64,000 nucleotides of DNA from Rutidosis leptorrhynchoides (GCF_046630445.1 NC_092333.1:341448501-341512500), one strand, 5' to 3'. Positions 24,213 to 39,549 are shown, numbered from the stretch's first letter. A program made the numbers and translations. The notes: generated by a model from the letters alone, not told the origin.

Positions 24213-24544
24213 GGTATTCTATTTAACCTCTAAAAATATCAAGAAAATATTTTCTTGATGATTCAGTCTTTTTCGGATATACTGCTAATTTGACAAATCA
24301 AATCGTGCTACTACCTTTCCTTTCTACTTTGTATATTATGATAATTCGAAACTCCATACCTACGAATTCTGGACCATTACTTGCGAAAAGAAAATAAAAG
24401 CATGAAACTTCGAAATAGAAAGGGGGGTATAAATCACAGCAAATAGAAAAGATCATTAACTGTAGATGTCAATAATTATAGAAAGACAGCAGCTGGGACT
24501 TCGAAAAATAAGGAAAGATATAAAGTCCGATAGCAACACATAAA

Positions 24545-24718
24545 TTACAAACCGTGTATATCAATACGTATTGCAACGTAAAGACATGGGAGAATTAAAA
24601 ACACTATAGTCCTAAGGTAATAGTAAAAGTAAATAAAATCCTCCGGTGGTAGATGAAAGATAAGAATAACATATATGAAAGTTAGGAGTATATCAAGGAT
24701 CAGAACGGGATGGAGCAT
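24545..24718 (-). CDS. Small hydrophobic protein, 57 aa, antisense inside LARD-B
   Basis: Homologue of the 824-997 ORF of LARD-A, again antisense to its element and again exactly 57 codons plus TAA. Shared residues include LPPE at 23-26, YFYY at 30-33, ILPCLY at 42-47, then AIR, DIH and a final L. Replacements are mostly hydrophobic for hydrophobic (I/V, L/I, I/F). No indel separates the copies even though the surrounding DNA has many. A TATA-like box lies at 24801-24807. The predicted protein is membrane-associated with two hydrophobic segments. Family and function unknown. Confidence 0.6.
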   Translation of the reverse strand: MLHPVLILDILLTFIYVILIFHLPPEDFIYFYYYLRTIVFLILPCLYVAIRIDIHGL

Positions 24719-24800
24719 ATTAACGAATGTTTTAAAGTATGATTTGAGGGAGGAAGAATAGAAGGTGTGAGCTGTGGGAATAAGGAAACGAAGAGGGTGG

Positions 24801-24807
24801 ATATATA
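24801..24807 (-). promoter_or_regulatory. TATA-like box for the LARD-B antisense ORF
   Basis: TATATAT on the minus strand, 89 bp before the ATG at 24718 and aligned with TATAAATTT of LARD-A (741-749). Confidence 0.4.
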
Positions 24808-25123
24808 GTAAAAATATTCGACAGGGAAATTAAAATAGATTATCGCATTTAATCAAAGCGGATCCTAATTTCCTTAATTACCGAAGAATTAAATCTTATT
24901 ACGAAGATTTTCTCTAAATCCCTTGAACTCCGAAAATCAATCCTATCTACTCAAAAGATATGACGAATCTACACTTACTCATTTCACTCTTTTGTGATAG
25001 CTTCACTCGTACTCTTCACATAAATAAATTGTTTTATCCATATTACTATAAGACGATAAACTCTAATTTCAAACTCATATAAGTCATGAAAACATACTTA
25101 TTGTCAGCCATGACCATTCCAAT

Positions 25124-25160
25124 CAAATTTCGGGACGAAATTTCTTTAACGGGTAGGTAC
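25124..25160 (+). promoter_or_regulatory. LARD-B palindrome and polypurine tract
   Basis: AAATTTCGGGACGAAATTT at 25125-25143, then CTTTAACGGGTAGGTAC directly before TGTGACAACCC. Confidence 0.85.
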
Positions 25161-26960
25161 TGTGACAACCCAGAAATTTTCGACCAAATCTAAACTTGAT
25201 CTTTATATGTTTCCGACACGATAAGCAAAGTCTGTATTATTGAAATCTCAAAAACTTTGAACTGTGTTCATGTATTCATTTACCCTTCGGCTACTCTTGA
25301 CGATTCACGAACAACTATGTGTAAATAGATATGTATGAATATATACATATGTGTGATTATTAAATTGAGAAATATTAATAAAACATTTAACAATTTGGTT
25401 GATATGAAAATAAGTTATTATATGACTTGGGAACGTTAATAAAATATTAAACGTATACTTATTCGTCTTAGATAAACATCTATGTAATAAGACGTGTTAT
25501 GTGAAACGTGTATGTATATGTAGTCAAAGTATATTGAACATATATATAAGCAGTTTCGAATACAATTAATAGTTATAGTAACATTTGATTGTTATTGAAC
25601 AAGCTAATACAAACTTATAAGGATTTAAAAATAAACATAAGTTCTAGTAATAGATATGTCAACTGAATATAATTAGTTTTAGGAGATAAACTTTATTATA
25701 GTTATTTGATTTCAAATGTATGAAAACGTTTTCAGTCTAAAAGAATTCTATTACTAAAACATTTTATAAAGTAATTTGAATATGTATATAAAACCTAATT
25801 AATGTTTTATAAATCACAAGTACATATAGTTATTGTTTCAAAAATATAAAACATTTTGAATATATATAAAATTAGAAAATATAATTAAAGCTTTATATTA
25901 TATATATAAAACGTGCTACGATATATTTTGAAAGATTAACACATTTTGCAATATGTCAAGAAGTAGATTATTAAAGTTATTATCATTATCTTTTATTGTT
26001 ATAAATTTTAGGAATTATATATAACTATTAGAGTGTCTCGTCTTCTTTTAAAAACGAATATAACTTTATAAATATCTAGAACCACTTTTGACATGTTGTT
26101 ACCGAGCCATTTTAATAAGGATAAAGGTTTTAACGTTATCTTAAAATTTAGAATCTTTCTAGAAACCTTTTGACAAAGTTATAAATAATAATGGTCCGTG
26201 ATTTAATTGAATATAAATATATAAATAACTTGCAACTTGTAATTAAAAACGTGTTTATATATATTTTGAATTATTAATAAACGATATTAGTATTCGATTA
26301 GTGAGTCGATTGATATTTAAATAAGTAATTAAAATATTTGACAAGTCAGAGTAAAGGCTAGTACATAAATGTTTCATACCAATTTATGTTATATTATGAA
26401 AACGATTTTTAATAAACTTCGAAATATAATTAGTTTTGAAAAGCTAAATAATATATTATTAAATATTTTAATTATAATATGTACAAATTATATTTCTAAA
26501 TAAGATATATAGATATATATGTAGATATGTATATAGTTATATATTTTACAAAATGATTAAATATAATATTAATTAGATACAAAACGTTTTGATTAATATT
26601 ATCATATATTTATAACGAGACGATGATTTAAAGAAGCAAATGACCAAAACACTCGAACGTTCAAGTTACATATAGAGTGATATAGTTTTTGGGCTATTTA
26701 AGTCTATTTATTGATAAACGTACACGTCGTGTATCGTTTAATACAAGTTTTCTAAACATACGAGACAATATTCGATAAACCAGAACCTGGACATAAGTCG
26801 AGCGTAAACGTACAAGTTATTGGAACTGAGGTTCCATGTCATATATACTCGTAAATATAATATAATATATATAATTATATAAATTAATTAAAAATATATA
26901 TTAAATAATAATAAAAAGTGTCGGCAGCCTGAATTAATGGATCCTGAGTTAGCAGAGGGT

Positions 26961-27008
26961 GCCATGCGATCGCATGGCCTATACATTTCAGCCTCATGCG
27001 ATCGCATG
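26961..27008. repeat. Two copies of a GATCGC-centred perfect palindrome
   Basis: GCCATGCGATCGCATGGC (26961-26978) and CATGCGATCGCATG (26995-27008), 16 bp apart. They are GC-richer than the surrounding LTR. I did not find them in the LARD-A LTR. Confidence 0.9.
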
Positions 27009-27101
27009 GTGTGCAGATTCAGAAAACTTCTATAAAGCTTGCGAGTTTCAGTTCATTCAGCACATACACTGATATCTCTGCGATATTTATATTTATATTT
27101 A

Positions 27102-27104
<3 letters not shown>

Positions 27105-27171
<67 letters not shown>
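27105..27171. repeat. (ATT)n microsatellite in LARD-B LTR
   Basis: About 22 ATT units. Confidence 0.95.
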
Positions 27172-27173
<2 letters not shown>

Positions 27174-27719
27174 CAAGATTATTAATATTAATCTTATTAT
27201 CATTAGTATTAGTATTATTAGAAGTTATATTATTAGTAATATACATAAAATACTACGACGAGGGTATGTTCGAGCTATTTTAAAACATGTTTTGCGAGCG
27301 GGATAGGGCTAAGGAAATTATGGGTTATAGCTATGGAGGTTATGGGTAATGTTCGAGGGTATGCTCGTGAGGTCAAACTAGTGTTTATCATTTCCATTGC
27401 GTCTACGTACTTTCCTGCAATATTGAATCACAATATTGATTCGTGAGCACTCATATCCTATCTTTTATATATTAATAGTGTATCCTTGACTAGTGCTCGA
27501 GTATATATGTTTATGCATGCTTTTATGCTAAACTTTCATCGTTAGAAAGTTTTGAGGAATTATGAATTTAATACGTATGCTACTGAGATAAGGTATATGA
27601 TATGCATGTCGTTGGAAAGCTGGCGAAAAATTAATAACTTTTCATTTAGAAAGCGTATGGTTTCGATGAACGGTTTAAAAGATATAGTCAATTGAATTAT
27701 CTATAATTTTAAGTATTAT

Positions 27720-28480
<761 letters not shown>

Positions 28481-29815
28481 ATTTTATCAAATAAATATGA
28501 GATACAAAGATTTATTTACCACGCGTAATATAATTACATTAATAATACCTACCACTATAGTTTTACGATATTAAGTGAACTTTATAAATTTTATTACTTA
28601 AGATATATAAAAGTATATTTTTATCATATATAAATTTTAATATAAATTTTTTTCTTATTAATAAATGACTTTTATTATTTACTTTAATAAAATTTGATAA
28701 ATATATTTAATATAAAACAACTATATTTATGTTATATAATAAACACGTATAAATTTTGGAAATCATTTTGAGTCAAATTGACTTTTGTTGACTTTTGCAT
28801 GATAATCTCGAGCATTAGGATTGTGATAAACTATGACCTGACCTAAATTGTTAGATAGTTATTGACCAACATATAAATATATATAATTAATATTGGTTCG
28901 TGAATCCGAAGCCAACCTTGCACTTGTTCAGTGCCGTCATATGCATATTTACTACGAAATACAGTATTGTGAGTTTCATTTGCTCTCTTTTTAAATGCTT
29001 TTGCAATATATATTTTTGAGACTGAGAATACATGCACTGCTTTTATAAATGTTTTACGAAATAAACACAAGTAATCAAAATTACATTCTATGGTTGAATT
29101 ATCGAATTGAATAACACCCTTTTTAGTCTGATAATCTAAGAATTAGGGAACAGAAACCCTAATTGACGCGGATCCTAAAGATAGATCTATTGGGCCTAAC
29201 AAACGCCATCCGGGTTACGGATGCTTTAGTACTTCGATTTTATCATGTCCGATGAGAGTCCCGGAATGATGGGGATATTCTAGACGCGTTTTGTTAATGT
29301 CGATTACCAGGTATTCACCATATGAATGATTTTTATCTCTATGCAGTTTTTGCGAAATGCCTGATATGAGATGATGTTTATGAAAAATAGAAATGAAAAT
29401 CTTGTGGTCTATTAAAATTATGGAAATAATTGATTATGATAAACTAATGAACTCACCAACCTTTTGGTTGACACTTGAAAGCATGTTTATTCTTAGGTTT
29501 GAAAGAAATCTTCCGCTGTACATTTGCTCATTTTAAAGATATTACTTGGAGTCATACATGACATATTTCAAAGGTCGTTGCATTCAAGTCATTGAGTTCA
29601 ATAAAGATCATTATTAAGTAAATGACATATTAAGTCATCTATAGTTTAGATATATTATGAAAGGATATGCATACTTGTCAACTTTCGATGTAATGAAAGG
29701 TCGTCTTTTAAAAACGAATGCAATGTTTGTGAATGTATCATATAGAGGTCAAATACCTCGCAATGTAACCATATGTTATTGTATTCGTCCTTATGGATTA
29801 GGATGGGTCGCTTCA

Positions 29816-32183
29816 GATTCAAGCAATTGAAGATATGGTATCTCCAAAAACAAAAAAAAGAAGTGCAAAGCTTGAATGGAAGATTGGCAAATTTAACAAG
29901 GTTTTTGTGTAGAGCAGCAGATCGTTCATTACCATTCACGAGGGTTTTGAAAAGCTGTTTAAATAAAAAATATTTTGCGTGGACGGAAGAGGCTGAAACA
30001 GCTTTTCAAGATGTTAAACGACTTTTAATAGAGTTACAAATGTTAACTGCACCAGTAGCAGGAGAAACATTAATTCTGAATATGGCAGTGTCGGCAGAAG
30101 CCATTAGTTCAGTTTTAATCGCAGAACGAAATGGAGTGCAAATGCCAATATATTTTGTCTGTAAGATATTACAGTAAAGTGAAACCAATTATCCGCCCAT
30201 TGAAAAAATGGTATATGCTTTAGTATACACAGCTAGACGACTCAGGCGGTATTTTCAAGGACATCCAATTCTTGTATTAACAGATCAACCAATAAAGCAA
30301 ATTTTGAAACATCCAGAATCATCAGGGCGTCTAGCGAAATGGGCAATTGAGTTGGGGGAGTATGAAATCAATTTTTCACCTAGACATGCAGTCAAAGGGC
30401 AAATTTTGGCAAATTTTCTTTTAGAAACGACTGAAATAGTAGATTATTCAAGAAATACTAAAATTAGTATTTGCATGTGGGAGTTGCATACTGATGGAGC
30501 ATCAAGTGAAGAGGGAGTTGGTGCAGGATTGGTGCTTACAAGCCCGGAAGGGGAAGAGCATACGTATGCACTCAAGTTTTGTTTTTATGCATCTAACAAT
30601 GAAGCAGAGTATAAGGCATTGCTTTCCGGCCTCCGCATAGCGTTTAAAATGGGAATAAAATATTTACGTGCCTATGTGGATTCTCAAATTGTTGCACAAC
30701 AAGTTAATGGGACATTTGAAGCAAAAGATATATCAATGAAGCGATATTTACAGTTGGTTGAGAAGATTTCCAAAAATTTTGAAACCTTGGAGGTTGTGCA
30801 AATATCAAGAAATAAGAACAAAAAAGCAGATGTGTTGAGCAAGTTAGCAACATTTGATCATTTACATAAGAAAGTTTTGGTAGAAGTTTTGAAGGATAAG
30901 TCCATAAATAAAAGGTGGTAGTAGCAACCGTTGAGGAAGGAGGATTGTGTTGAATGACTCCTTATGTGAAGTATTTGTAGGACGGAACACTTCCAGATGA
31001 CGTCACGGAAGCAAGACGGATAAAGGTAAGTGCTCCACTCTACGTATTGGAGAATGGTGTGCTCTACAGAAAGTCTTTTAACGGTCCAAATTTGAGGTGT
31101 TTAGCACCACAACAAGCTGTAGTTGTGGTAAAAGAAATGCATGAAGATTTGTGTGCCCAGCATTCTGGTTATAGAACCATTGTGGCTCGAATTATGAGAC
31201 AAGGGTATTATTGGCAAACAATCTATAGGGATACGGCAGAAACAATTAAAGCATGTGATGCATGTCAGCGGCACGGGACCGTCCAACGTTTGCCAAAATA
31301 TGATTTAATTTCAGTGTCATTCGCATGACCATTTTGCAAATGGGCAATTGACATAGTAGGACCATTCCCGAGAAGTGTTGGCAATGCAAATTTTTTGGTG
31401 GTTGCATTTGATTATTTCACCAAATGGGTTGAATCAAAGGTGTTAGCACGGATAAAGGGTGACAACATCAAGAAGTTTGTATGGAATGATATTGTGTGCA
31501 GATATGGTTTGCCAAACAAAAATTGTAAGTGATAATGGTAAAAAATTTGCAGATAACCCATTCAAAAGTTGGTGTGAGGAGTTAAGCATTAAACAAACAT
31601 TCACCTCTGTTGCTCACCCACAAGCAAACGACCAAGTTGAAGTCACAAATAAGGAAATTTTAGCCGGCATAAAGGCTAGATTGGGTTTAAGTCAGACTAA
31701 ATGGGTAGATGAAGTACCATACGTTATGTGGGCTCACCGTACAACGCCAAAACGGAGCACGGCAGAAACGCCGTTCAGCTTGGTATATGGAACTGAATCA
31801 GTAATAGCAGCTAAGATTCGTGTACCAACGCAAAAGGTTTTGGCATTTGATGTAGAAAAAATTTCATCCGTCTTGCGTGAAAACTTGAATTTATTGGAAA
31901 AAGGCGTATCATGGCCACTATACTTCAAGCGGATGCTAAGCAGCGAATGGCAAAATATTACAATAAACGGGTCAGGCATGTGCAATTCAGAAAAGAGGAT
32001 TAGGTGTTAAGGGATAATGATGCAAGCAGACAAGCAAAACAAGGAAAGTCGGGGCCACGATGGGAAGGGCCATACAAAATCATACGAGCACATCCTAATG
32101 GATCATATACCCTCGTAGCACCCTCCGGTGAGGAAATGCAAAGAACGTGGAATGCAATGAGTCTAAAGAAATTTTGTGCTTAG
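29816..32183 (+). pseudogene. TAT-C pol remnant: RT end, RNase H, archaeal-type RNase H, integrase
   Basis: The order of domains identifies a Tat-lineage Ty3/gypsy element: RT connection and first RNase H (29820-30430); a second, archaeal-type RNase H with HTDGAS, NNEAEY and DSQ motifs (30487-30880), typical of Tat; then integrase with an H-H-C-C finger (about 31135-31275), the catalytic Asp in DIVGPF (near 31350), SDNGKKF (near 31530) and Glu in VEVTNKE (near 31640). The 5' part is cut off by LARD-B at 29815. Lesions: a frameshift in an A-run near 29860, TAA at 30175, a frameshift near 30910, TGA and TAG at about 30950-30980, TGA at 31326, a frameshift near 31525 and another near 31890. The C-terminal end reads to a TAG near 32181. 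It is the oldest coding sequence here by damage. Confidence 0.88.
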
Positions 32184-32431
32184 TATTGCATATTCAAATA
32201 GCCTGATCAACTATTATGAATATGAGATGCAATCATACATGTAAAAATTTCTATAAGTAATAAGAATTAAAACATTCTTATAGCATATTGTTCATAATTT
32301 TTATCCACCCAAGGATTTTTAATCAGATGTCACAAATTGCGTGTCATCCCTGCCCACAGAAGAGAAGTTTATTCTCGGTGGCAGAAGTTCAATCATAAAT
32401 AAAAGGTTGAAATGGCAGGGGATGACGTAGG
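32184..32431 (+). other. TAT-C spacer after pol
   Basis: Non-coding sequence between the pol end and the solo LTR. It continues at 35716 beyond the solo LTR. Tat elements usually have a long region between pol and the 3' LTR. Confidence 0.6.
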
Positions 32432-32436
32432 ACTCC

Positions 32437-35400
32437 TGTAGTGACCCGAACTTTTCCATGATTATATATTATAAGAGATTAATATTTACATGAACAAATG
32501 TTTCCAACATGTTAAGCAATCAAACTTGTTAAGACTTGATTAATTGAAACAGATTTTGTGTTAACGTTTGACCACCCAGTTTGTCTGATGATTCACGAAC
32601 ATTATAACTTGTATATGACATGATACTATATATATGAACATATATATATGTTTAACATGATGAAATGATAATTAAGTATCTCATTATGTATATTAACAAT
32701 GAACTTTATACATAAAACAAGACTACTAACTTAAGAAATTCAAAACGATATCTATACGTAACGATTATCGTTGTAATAACGTCTTAATATTTATATATTA
32801 TATTAAGACATATCAGTACATCATGTTATCATGATAATGTAACAATATAACATCTCATTAAATGTAATAACAATGGGATTAATTGCATTTAACGAGATTG
32901 TTAACTTATAGGTTTCAAAACAACACTTACATGTAACGACTAACGATGACTTAACGACTTAGCTAAAATGTATACACATGTAATGTATTAAGATGTATTG
33001 ATACACTTTTGAAAGACTTCATGACACAAATCAAAGTACTTCTACTTAACAAAAATGCTTACAATTACATTCTCATTCATTTTCATCAAAAATTCTACTC
33101 GTATGCACCCGTATTCGTACTCGTACAATACACAGCTTCTAGATATAAATACTATTGGTATATACACTTCAATGATCAGCTCTTAGCAGCCCTCATTTAG
33201 TCAACAAACATGTGGAACCATTATTTGGCAACTAGCATGAATTTTTACACTAAAAATCAAATTAAAATTTGCATATATGGACACCCTTGGTCACGTTTTT
33301 GATGCACACACACAAACACATTTTCAATCAACTTTCATGCATCAAATTGATCTCTCTCAAATTCTATCATATTGTTCTAAGTGTTCTTCATCATCTTCAT
33401 CAAAATCTACATCAATCTAGCTCATAAATCCAACCTTTGATAAACCTACAAAACAACTACTCAAGAACACTTCAATAACACTTTCAAGTTTGTAAGATTA
33501 CTTCCAAGCTTTCAAATCCATTCCAAGTAATCATCTAAGATCAAGAAACCTTTGTTATTTACAGTAGGTTATCTTTCTAATTCAAGATAATATTCATATT
33601 CAAACTTTGATTCGATTTCTATAACTATAACTATCTTAATTCAAGTAGAAATCTTACTTGAACTTGTTTTTGTGTTATGATTCTACTTCAAGAACTTTCA
33701 AGCCATCCAAGATCCTTTGAAGCTCTAGATCATATTTTGTCATTTCTAGTAGGTTTACCTACTATACTTGAGGTAGTGATGATGTTCATAACATCATTCA
33801 ATTCATATATATAAAACTATCTTATTCAAAGATTATAACTTGTAATCATTAGAACATAGTTTAGTTAATTCTAAACTTGTTCGCAAACAAAGCTAATCCT
33901 TTTAACTTAACTTTTAAAATCAACTAATCACATGTTTTATATCTATATGATATGCTAACTTAATGATTTAAAACTTGGAAACACGAAGAACACCGTAAAA
34001 CCGGACATACGCCGCTGTAGTAAAACCGGGGGCTGTTTTGGGTAGGAAAAATAAAAACTATCTTAATCTTTGAAATTGAAGTTTGTTTTCTGAAAAAATG
34101 ATATTTCATATGAACATGATACTATATCCAAAAATCATGGTTAAACTCAAAGTGGAAGTATATTTTTCTAAATGGTCATCAAGATGTCGTTCTTTCGACG
34201 GAAACGACTACCTCTTTCAAAAATGACTTGTAACCTGTATTTCCGACTATAAACTTATAATTTTTCTGTTTAGTTTCATAAATTTCAGTTCATTATGAAA
34301 CCATAGCAACTTGATTCACTCAAAACAGATTTATAACGAAGAAATTATGGGTAAAACAAAATTGGTTAAAATTACTAGTTTTAGCCACGAAAATTTTATA
34401 ACAAATCTATACTAACCATAACTTAACTAACTTATATTGTATTATACATGTCTTGATATACCATAGACACGTATACAATGTTTTGACATATCATATCGAC
34501 GTCGTCTATATATATATTATTTGGAATAACCGTAAGTCACTCTATATTGCGGTAATGCTCGAGTTAGCATATAGAGGGTCGAGGTTGATTCTAAATAATA
34601 TATATACTTTGAGTTGTGATCGAGTCTGAGACATGTATACACTGGTTCATGGATTGATTCGAGAAAATATATTGATTTATTTATGTACTACTAACTGTGG
34701 ACTACTAATTGTGGACTACTAATGTTGGACTGCTAACTTAACAACTTAAAACGTCAACACGTAATTAAAATGTTGTGAATATATTTCGATCATACTTTGA
34801 TATATATGCATATATTTGTTATAGGTTCGTGAATTAACCCGTGGCCAAGTCTTATTTTCGACAAAGTAAAAATCTGTGAAAGTGAGTTATAGTCCCATTT
34901 TTACTAGCTAATATTTTGGGATGAGAATACATGCAGTTTTATAAATGTTTTACAAAATAGACACAAGTACTTGAAACTACATTCTATGATGGATTACGAA
35001 TACCGAATATCACCCTTTTTAGTTTGGTAACCTAAGAATTTGGGAATTGGCCCCAAATTGACGCGAATCCTAAAGATAGATCTATGGGCACTAATGACCC
35101 CCATCCTGAGAGTTTGGATGCTTTAGTACTTCAATTTTTGTACAGATGTGTTAATCCTGTACGTATACAGATGTGTTAATAATGTATCGTTAGGGATATT
35201 CTATATGCATTATGTTAATGTCGGTTACTAGGTGTTCATCATATGAATGATTTTTATGGCTATTTATGAAGAATGAAATCTTGTGGTCTATTATTACAAT
35301 CTACGATATAGGCTAAACCTATAACTCACCAACATTTTTGTTAACGTTTTAAGCATGTTTATTCTCAGGTGATTATTAAGAGCTTCCGCTGTTGCATGCT

Positions 35401-35710
35401 AATTAAAGACAAGAATTGGAGTCAGCATGCTTGTATGATAATGTTTAAAAACTGTATTCGGAAAATAAATTGTTGTATAATATTATTGTAAACCGTTATG
35501 TAATGTTCGTGTGTAAACGTTATATTGTAGATTATCATTACTTGATAATCTACGTTATGTTTTTAAACCTTTATCGATAAAATAAAGGTTATGGATTTTT
35601 TTTTAAAAATCGAATGCAGTCTTTGAAAAACGTCTCATATAGAGGTCAAAACCTCGCAACGAAACCAATTAATATGAAACGTTTGTAATCGATATGAACG
35701 GGACATTTCA
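32437..35710 (+). mobile_element. Solo LTR of the TEK-D family (3274 bp)
   Basis: Begins TGTAGTGACCCGAAC and ends GGGACATTTCA, the same termini as the TEK-D LTRs, in the opposite orientation. It is flanked by a perfect target duplication ACTCC (32432-32436 and 35711-35715) with no internal region, the product of recombination between the two LTRs of a former element. It differs from the TEK-D LTR by many substitutions and indels, so it is an older or different subfamily insertion. Confidence 0.93.
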
Positions 35711-35715
35711 ACTCC

Positions 35716-35901
35716 GCTGAGCATCCAGGCAATAGATTGTATCTATGACCGTCATGACGTAAAATATTAAGAACAATACATGGCTAGCCATCATTTTTGA
35801 TTGTTACAAATAAACATATAAAGCTTTGACAAAATTAATACAAAGTATTTAAATATATATATTTGGCACTGATATTTGAAACATAATACAAGCAGTACAT
35901 A
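35716..35901 (+). other. TAT-C 3' region, spacer
   Basis: Continues directly from 32431 when the solo LTR and one ACTCC are removed. No gene seen. Confidence 0.6.
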
Positions 35902-36125
35902 TCACAATTTCAAGTTTAACACATCATCCACTAATGTAGCAGGGTTATTACACACATTTTCCAATTCAGGAAACGTTAAGTGTTCTATTTGCTCACCTAC
36001 TACTCTAACCCTATTAATAGCATATGGCTTTAATTCAGAAGTAATGCTATCAGGCAATGGTTCAGGAAAGTTAGGCACATTCTTCTTCAGCGTTTCTAAA
36101 AACCATACCCGTTCAGTGTCTAGCG
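35902..36125 (-). pseudogene. TAT-C antisense ORF (aORF), C-terminal piece
   Basis: A minus-strand frame of about 74 codons ending in TGA at 35902-35904. It is the end of the ORF whose beginning lies at 49574-51303 on the other side of TEK-D. Removing TEK-D and one copy of TAGCG brings the two frames into register at the junction. The piece has no recognised catalytic motif. Confidence 0.75.
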
Positions 36126-39100
36126 TGAAATGTCCCGTTCTTATTGATTAAAAACGTTCCATATTAATTGATTTCGTTGCGAGGTTTTGACCTCTATATG
36201 AGACGTTTTTCAAAGACTGCATTCATTTTTAAAACAAACCATAACCTTTATTTCATAAATAAAGGTTTAAAAAGCTTTACGTAGATTATCAAATAATGAT
36301 AATCTAAAATATCCTGTTTACAGACGACCATTACATAATGGTTTACAATACAAATATGTTACATCGAAATCAGTTTCTTGAATGCAGTTTTTACACAATA
36401 TCATACAAACATGGACTCCAAATCTTGTCCTTATTTTAGTATGCAACAGCGGAAGCTCTTAATATTCACCTGAGAATAAACATGCTTTAAACGTCAACAA
36501 AAATGTTGGTGAGTTATAGGTTTAACCTATATATATCAAATCGTAACAATAGACCACAAGATTTCATATTTCAATACACATCCCATACATAGAGATAAAA
36601 ATCATTCATATGGTGAACACCTGGTAACCGACAATAACAAGATGCATATATAAGAATATCCCCATCATTCCGGGACACCCTTCGGATATGATATAAATTT
36701 CGAAGTACTAAAGCATCCGGTACTTTGGATGGGGTTTGTTAGGCCCAATAGATCTATCTTTAGGATTCGCGTCAATTAGGGTGTCTGTTCCCTAATTCTT
36801 AGATTACCAGACTTAATAAAAAGGGGCATATTCGATTTCGATAATTCAACCATAGAATGTAGTTTCACGTACTTGTGTCTATTTTGTAAATCATTTATAA
36901 AACCTGCATGTATTCTCATCCCAAAAATATTAGATTTTAAAAGTGGGACTATAACTCACTTTCACAGAATTTTACTTCGTCGGGAAGTAAGACTTGGCCA
37001 CTGGTTGATTCACGAACCTATAACAATATATACATATATATTAAAGTATGTTCAAAATATATTTACAACACTTTTAATATATTTTGATGTTTTAAGTTTA
37101 TTAAGTCAGCTGTCCTCGTTAGTAACCTATAACTAGTTGTCCACAGTTAGATGTACAGAAATAAATCGATAAATATTATCTTGAATCAATCCACGACCCA
37201 GTGTATACGTATCTCAGTATTGATCACAACTCAAACTATATATATTTTGGAATCAACCTCAACCCTGTATAGCTAACTCCAACATTCACATATAGAGTGT
37301 CTATGGTTGTTCCGAAATATATATAGATGTGTCGACATGATAGGTCGAAACATTGTATACGTGTGTATGGTATCTCAAGATTACATAATATACAATACAA
37401 GTTGATTAAGTTATGGTTGGAATAGATTTGTTACCAATTTTCACGTAGCTAAAATGAGAAAAATTATCCAATCTTGTTTTACCCATAACTTCTTCATTTT
37501 AAATCCGTTTTGAGTGAATCAAATTGCTATGATTTCATATTGAACTCTATTTTATGAATCTAAACAAAAAAAGTATAGGTTTATAGTCGGAAAAATAAGT
37601 TACAAGTCGTTTTTGTAAAGGTAGTCATTTCAGTCGAAAGAACGACGTCTAGATGACCATTTTAGAAAACATACTTCCACTTTGAGTTTAACCATAATTT
37701 TTGGATATAGTTTCATGTTCATAATAAAAATTATTTTCTCAGAATAACAACTTTTAAATCAAAGTTTATCATAGTTTTTAATTAACTAACCCAAAACAGC
37801 CCGCGGTGTTACTACGACGGCGTAAATCCGGTTTTACGGTGTTTTTCGTGTTTCCAGGTTTTAAATCATTAAGTTAGCATATAATATAGATATAGAACAT
37901 GTGTTTAGTTGATTTTAAAAGTCAAGTTAGAAGGATTAACTTTTGTTTGCGAACAAGTTTAGAATTAACTAAACTATGTTCTAGTGATTACAAGTTTAAA
38001 CCTTCGAATAAGATAGCTTTATATGTATGAATTGAATGATGTTATGAACATCATTACTACCTTAATTTCCTTGGATAAACCTACTGGAAAAGATAAAAAT
38101 GGATCTAGCTTCAATGGATCCTTGGATGGCTCGAAGTTCTTGAAGCAGAATCATGACACGAAAACAAGTTCAAGTAAGATCATCACTTGAAATAAGATTG
38201 TTATAGTTATAGAAATTGAACCAAAGTTTGAATATGATTATTACCTTGTATTAGAATGATAACCTACTGTAAGAAACAAAGATTTCTTGAGGTTGGATGA
38301 TCACCTTACAAGATTGGAAGTGAGCTAGCAAACTTGAAAGTATTCTTGATTTTATGAAACTAGAACTTTTGGAATTTATGAAGAACACTTAGAACTTGAA
38401 GATAGAACTTGAGAGAGATCAATTAGATGAAGAAAATTGAAGAATGGAAGTGTTTGTAGGTGTTTTTGGTCGTTGGTGTATGGATTAGATATAAAGGATA
38501 TGTAATTTTGTTTTCATGTAAATAAGTCATGAATGATTACTCATATTTTTGTAATTTTATGAGATATTTCATGCTAGTTGCCAAATGATGGTTCCCACAT
38601 GTGTTAGGTGACTCACATGGGCTGCTAAGAGCTGATCATTGGAGTGTATATACCAATAGTACATACATCTAAAAGCTGTGTATTGTACGAGTACGAATAC
38701 GGGTGCATACGAGTAGAATTGTTGATGAAACTGAACGAGGATGTAATTGTAAGCATTTTTGTTAAGTAGAAGTATTTTGATAAGTGTCTTGAAGTCTTTA
38801 AAAAGTGTATGAATACATATTAAAACACTACATGTATATACATTTTAACTGAGTCGTTAAGTCATCGTTAGTCGTTACATGTAAATGTTGTTTTGAAACC
38901 TTTAGGTTAACGATCTTGTTGAATGTTGTTAACCCATTGTTTATTATAACAAATGAGATATTAAATTGTTATATTATCATGATATTATGATATATAATAT
39001 ATCTCAGTATGATGTATATACAGTTAAATGTCGTTACAACGATAATCGTTACATATATGTCTCGTTTCGAAATCATTAAGTTAGTAGTCTTATTTTTACA

Positions 39101-39549
39101 TATGTATTTCATTGTTAATACACTTAATAATATATTTACTTATCATTTAACATAATTAACCAAGTGTATCAATATCTTAATATGATTCATATGTACCTAG
39201 TAAGACGTTGTTATAACGATAATCGTTATATATATTGTTTTCGAGTTTCTTAAATTAATAGTCTCATTTTTATGTATATAACTCATTGTTAAAATACCTA
39301 ATGAGATACATACTTATAATAAAAACATGTTAACTATATATATAACCATATATATGTCATCGTATAGTTTTTACAAGTTTTACGTTCGTGAATCACCGGT
39401 CAACTTGGGTGGTCAATTGTCTATATGAAACATATTTCAATTAATCAAGTCTTAACAAGTTTGATTGCTTAACATGTTGGAAACATTTAATCATGTAAAT
39501 ATCAATCTCAATTAATATATATAAACATGGAAAAGTTCGGGTCACTACA
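36126..39549 (-). repeat. TEK-D 3' LTR (3424 bp)
   Basis: Plus-strand ends TGAAATGTCCC (left) and CACTACA (right). The left end has two small inverted repeats, around AACCTTTATTTCATAAATAAAGG (36242-36265) and GATTATCAAATAATGATAATC, that could act in 3' end formation. Small ORFs here (for example 36873-37136) are duplicated at 46897-47160 because the LTRs are copies. Confidence 0.95.

Noticed and set aside
33009-33200. 63-codon ORF in the solo LTR
   Set aside because: The homologous parts of the TEK-D LTRs do not keep it open. It is LTR sequence.
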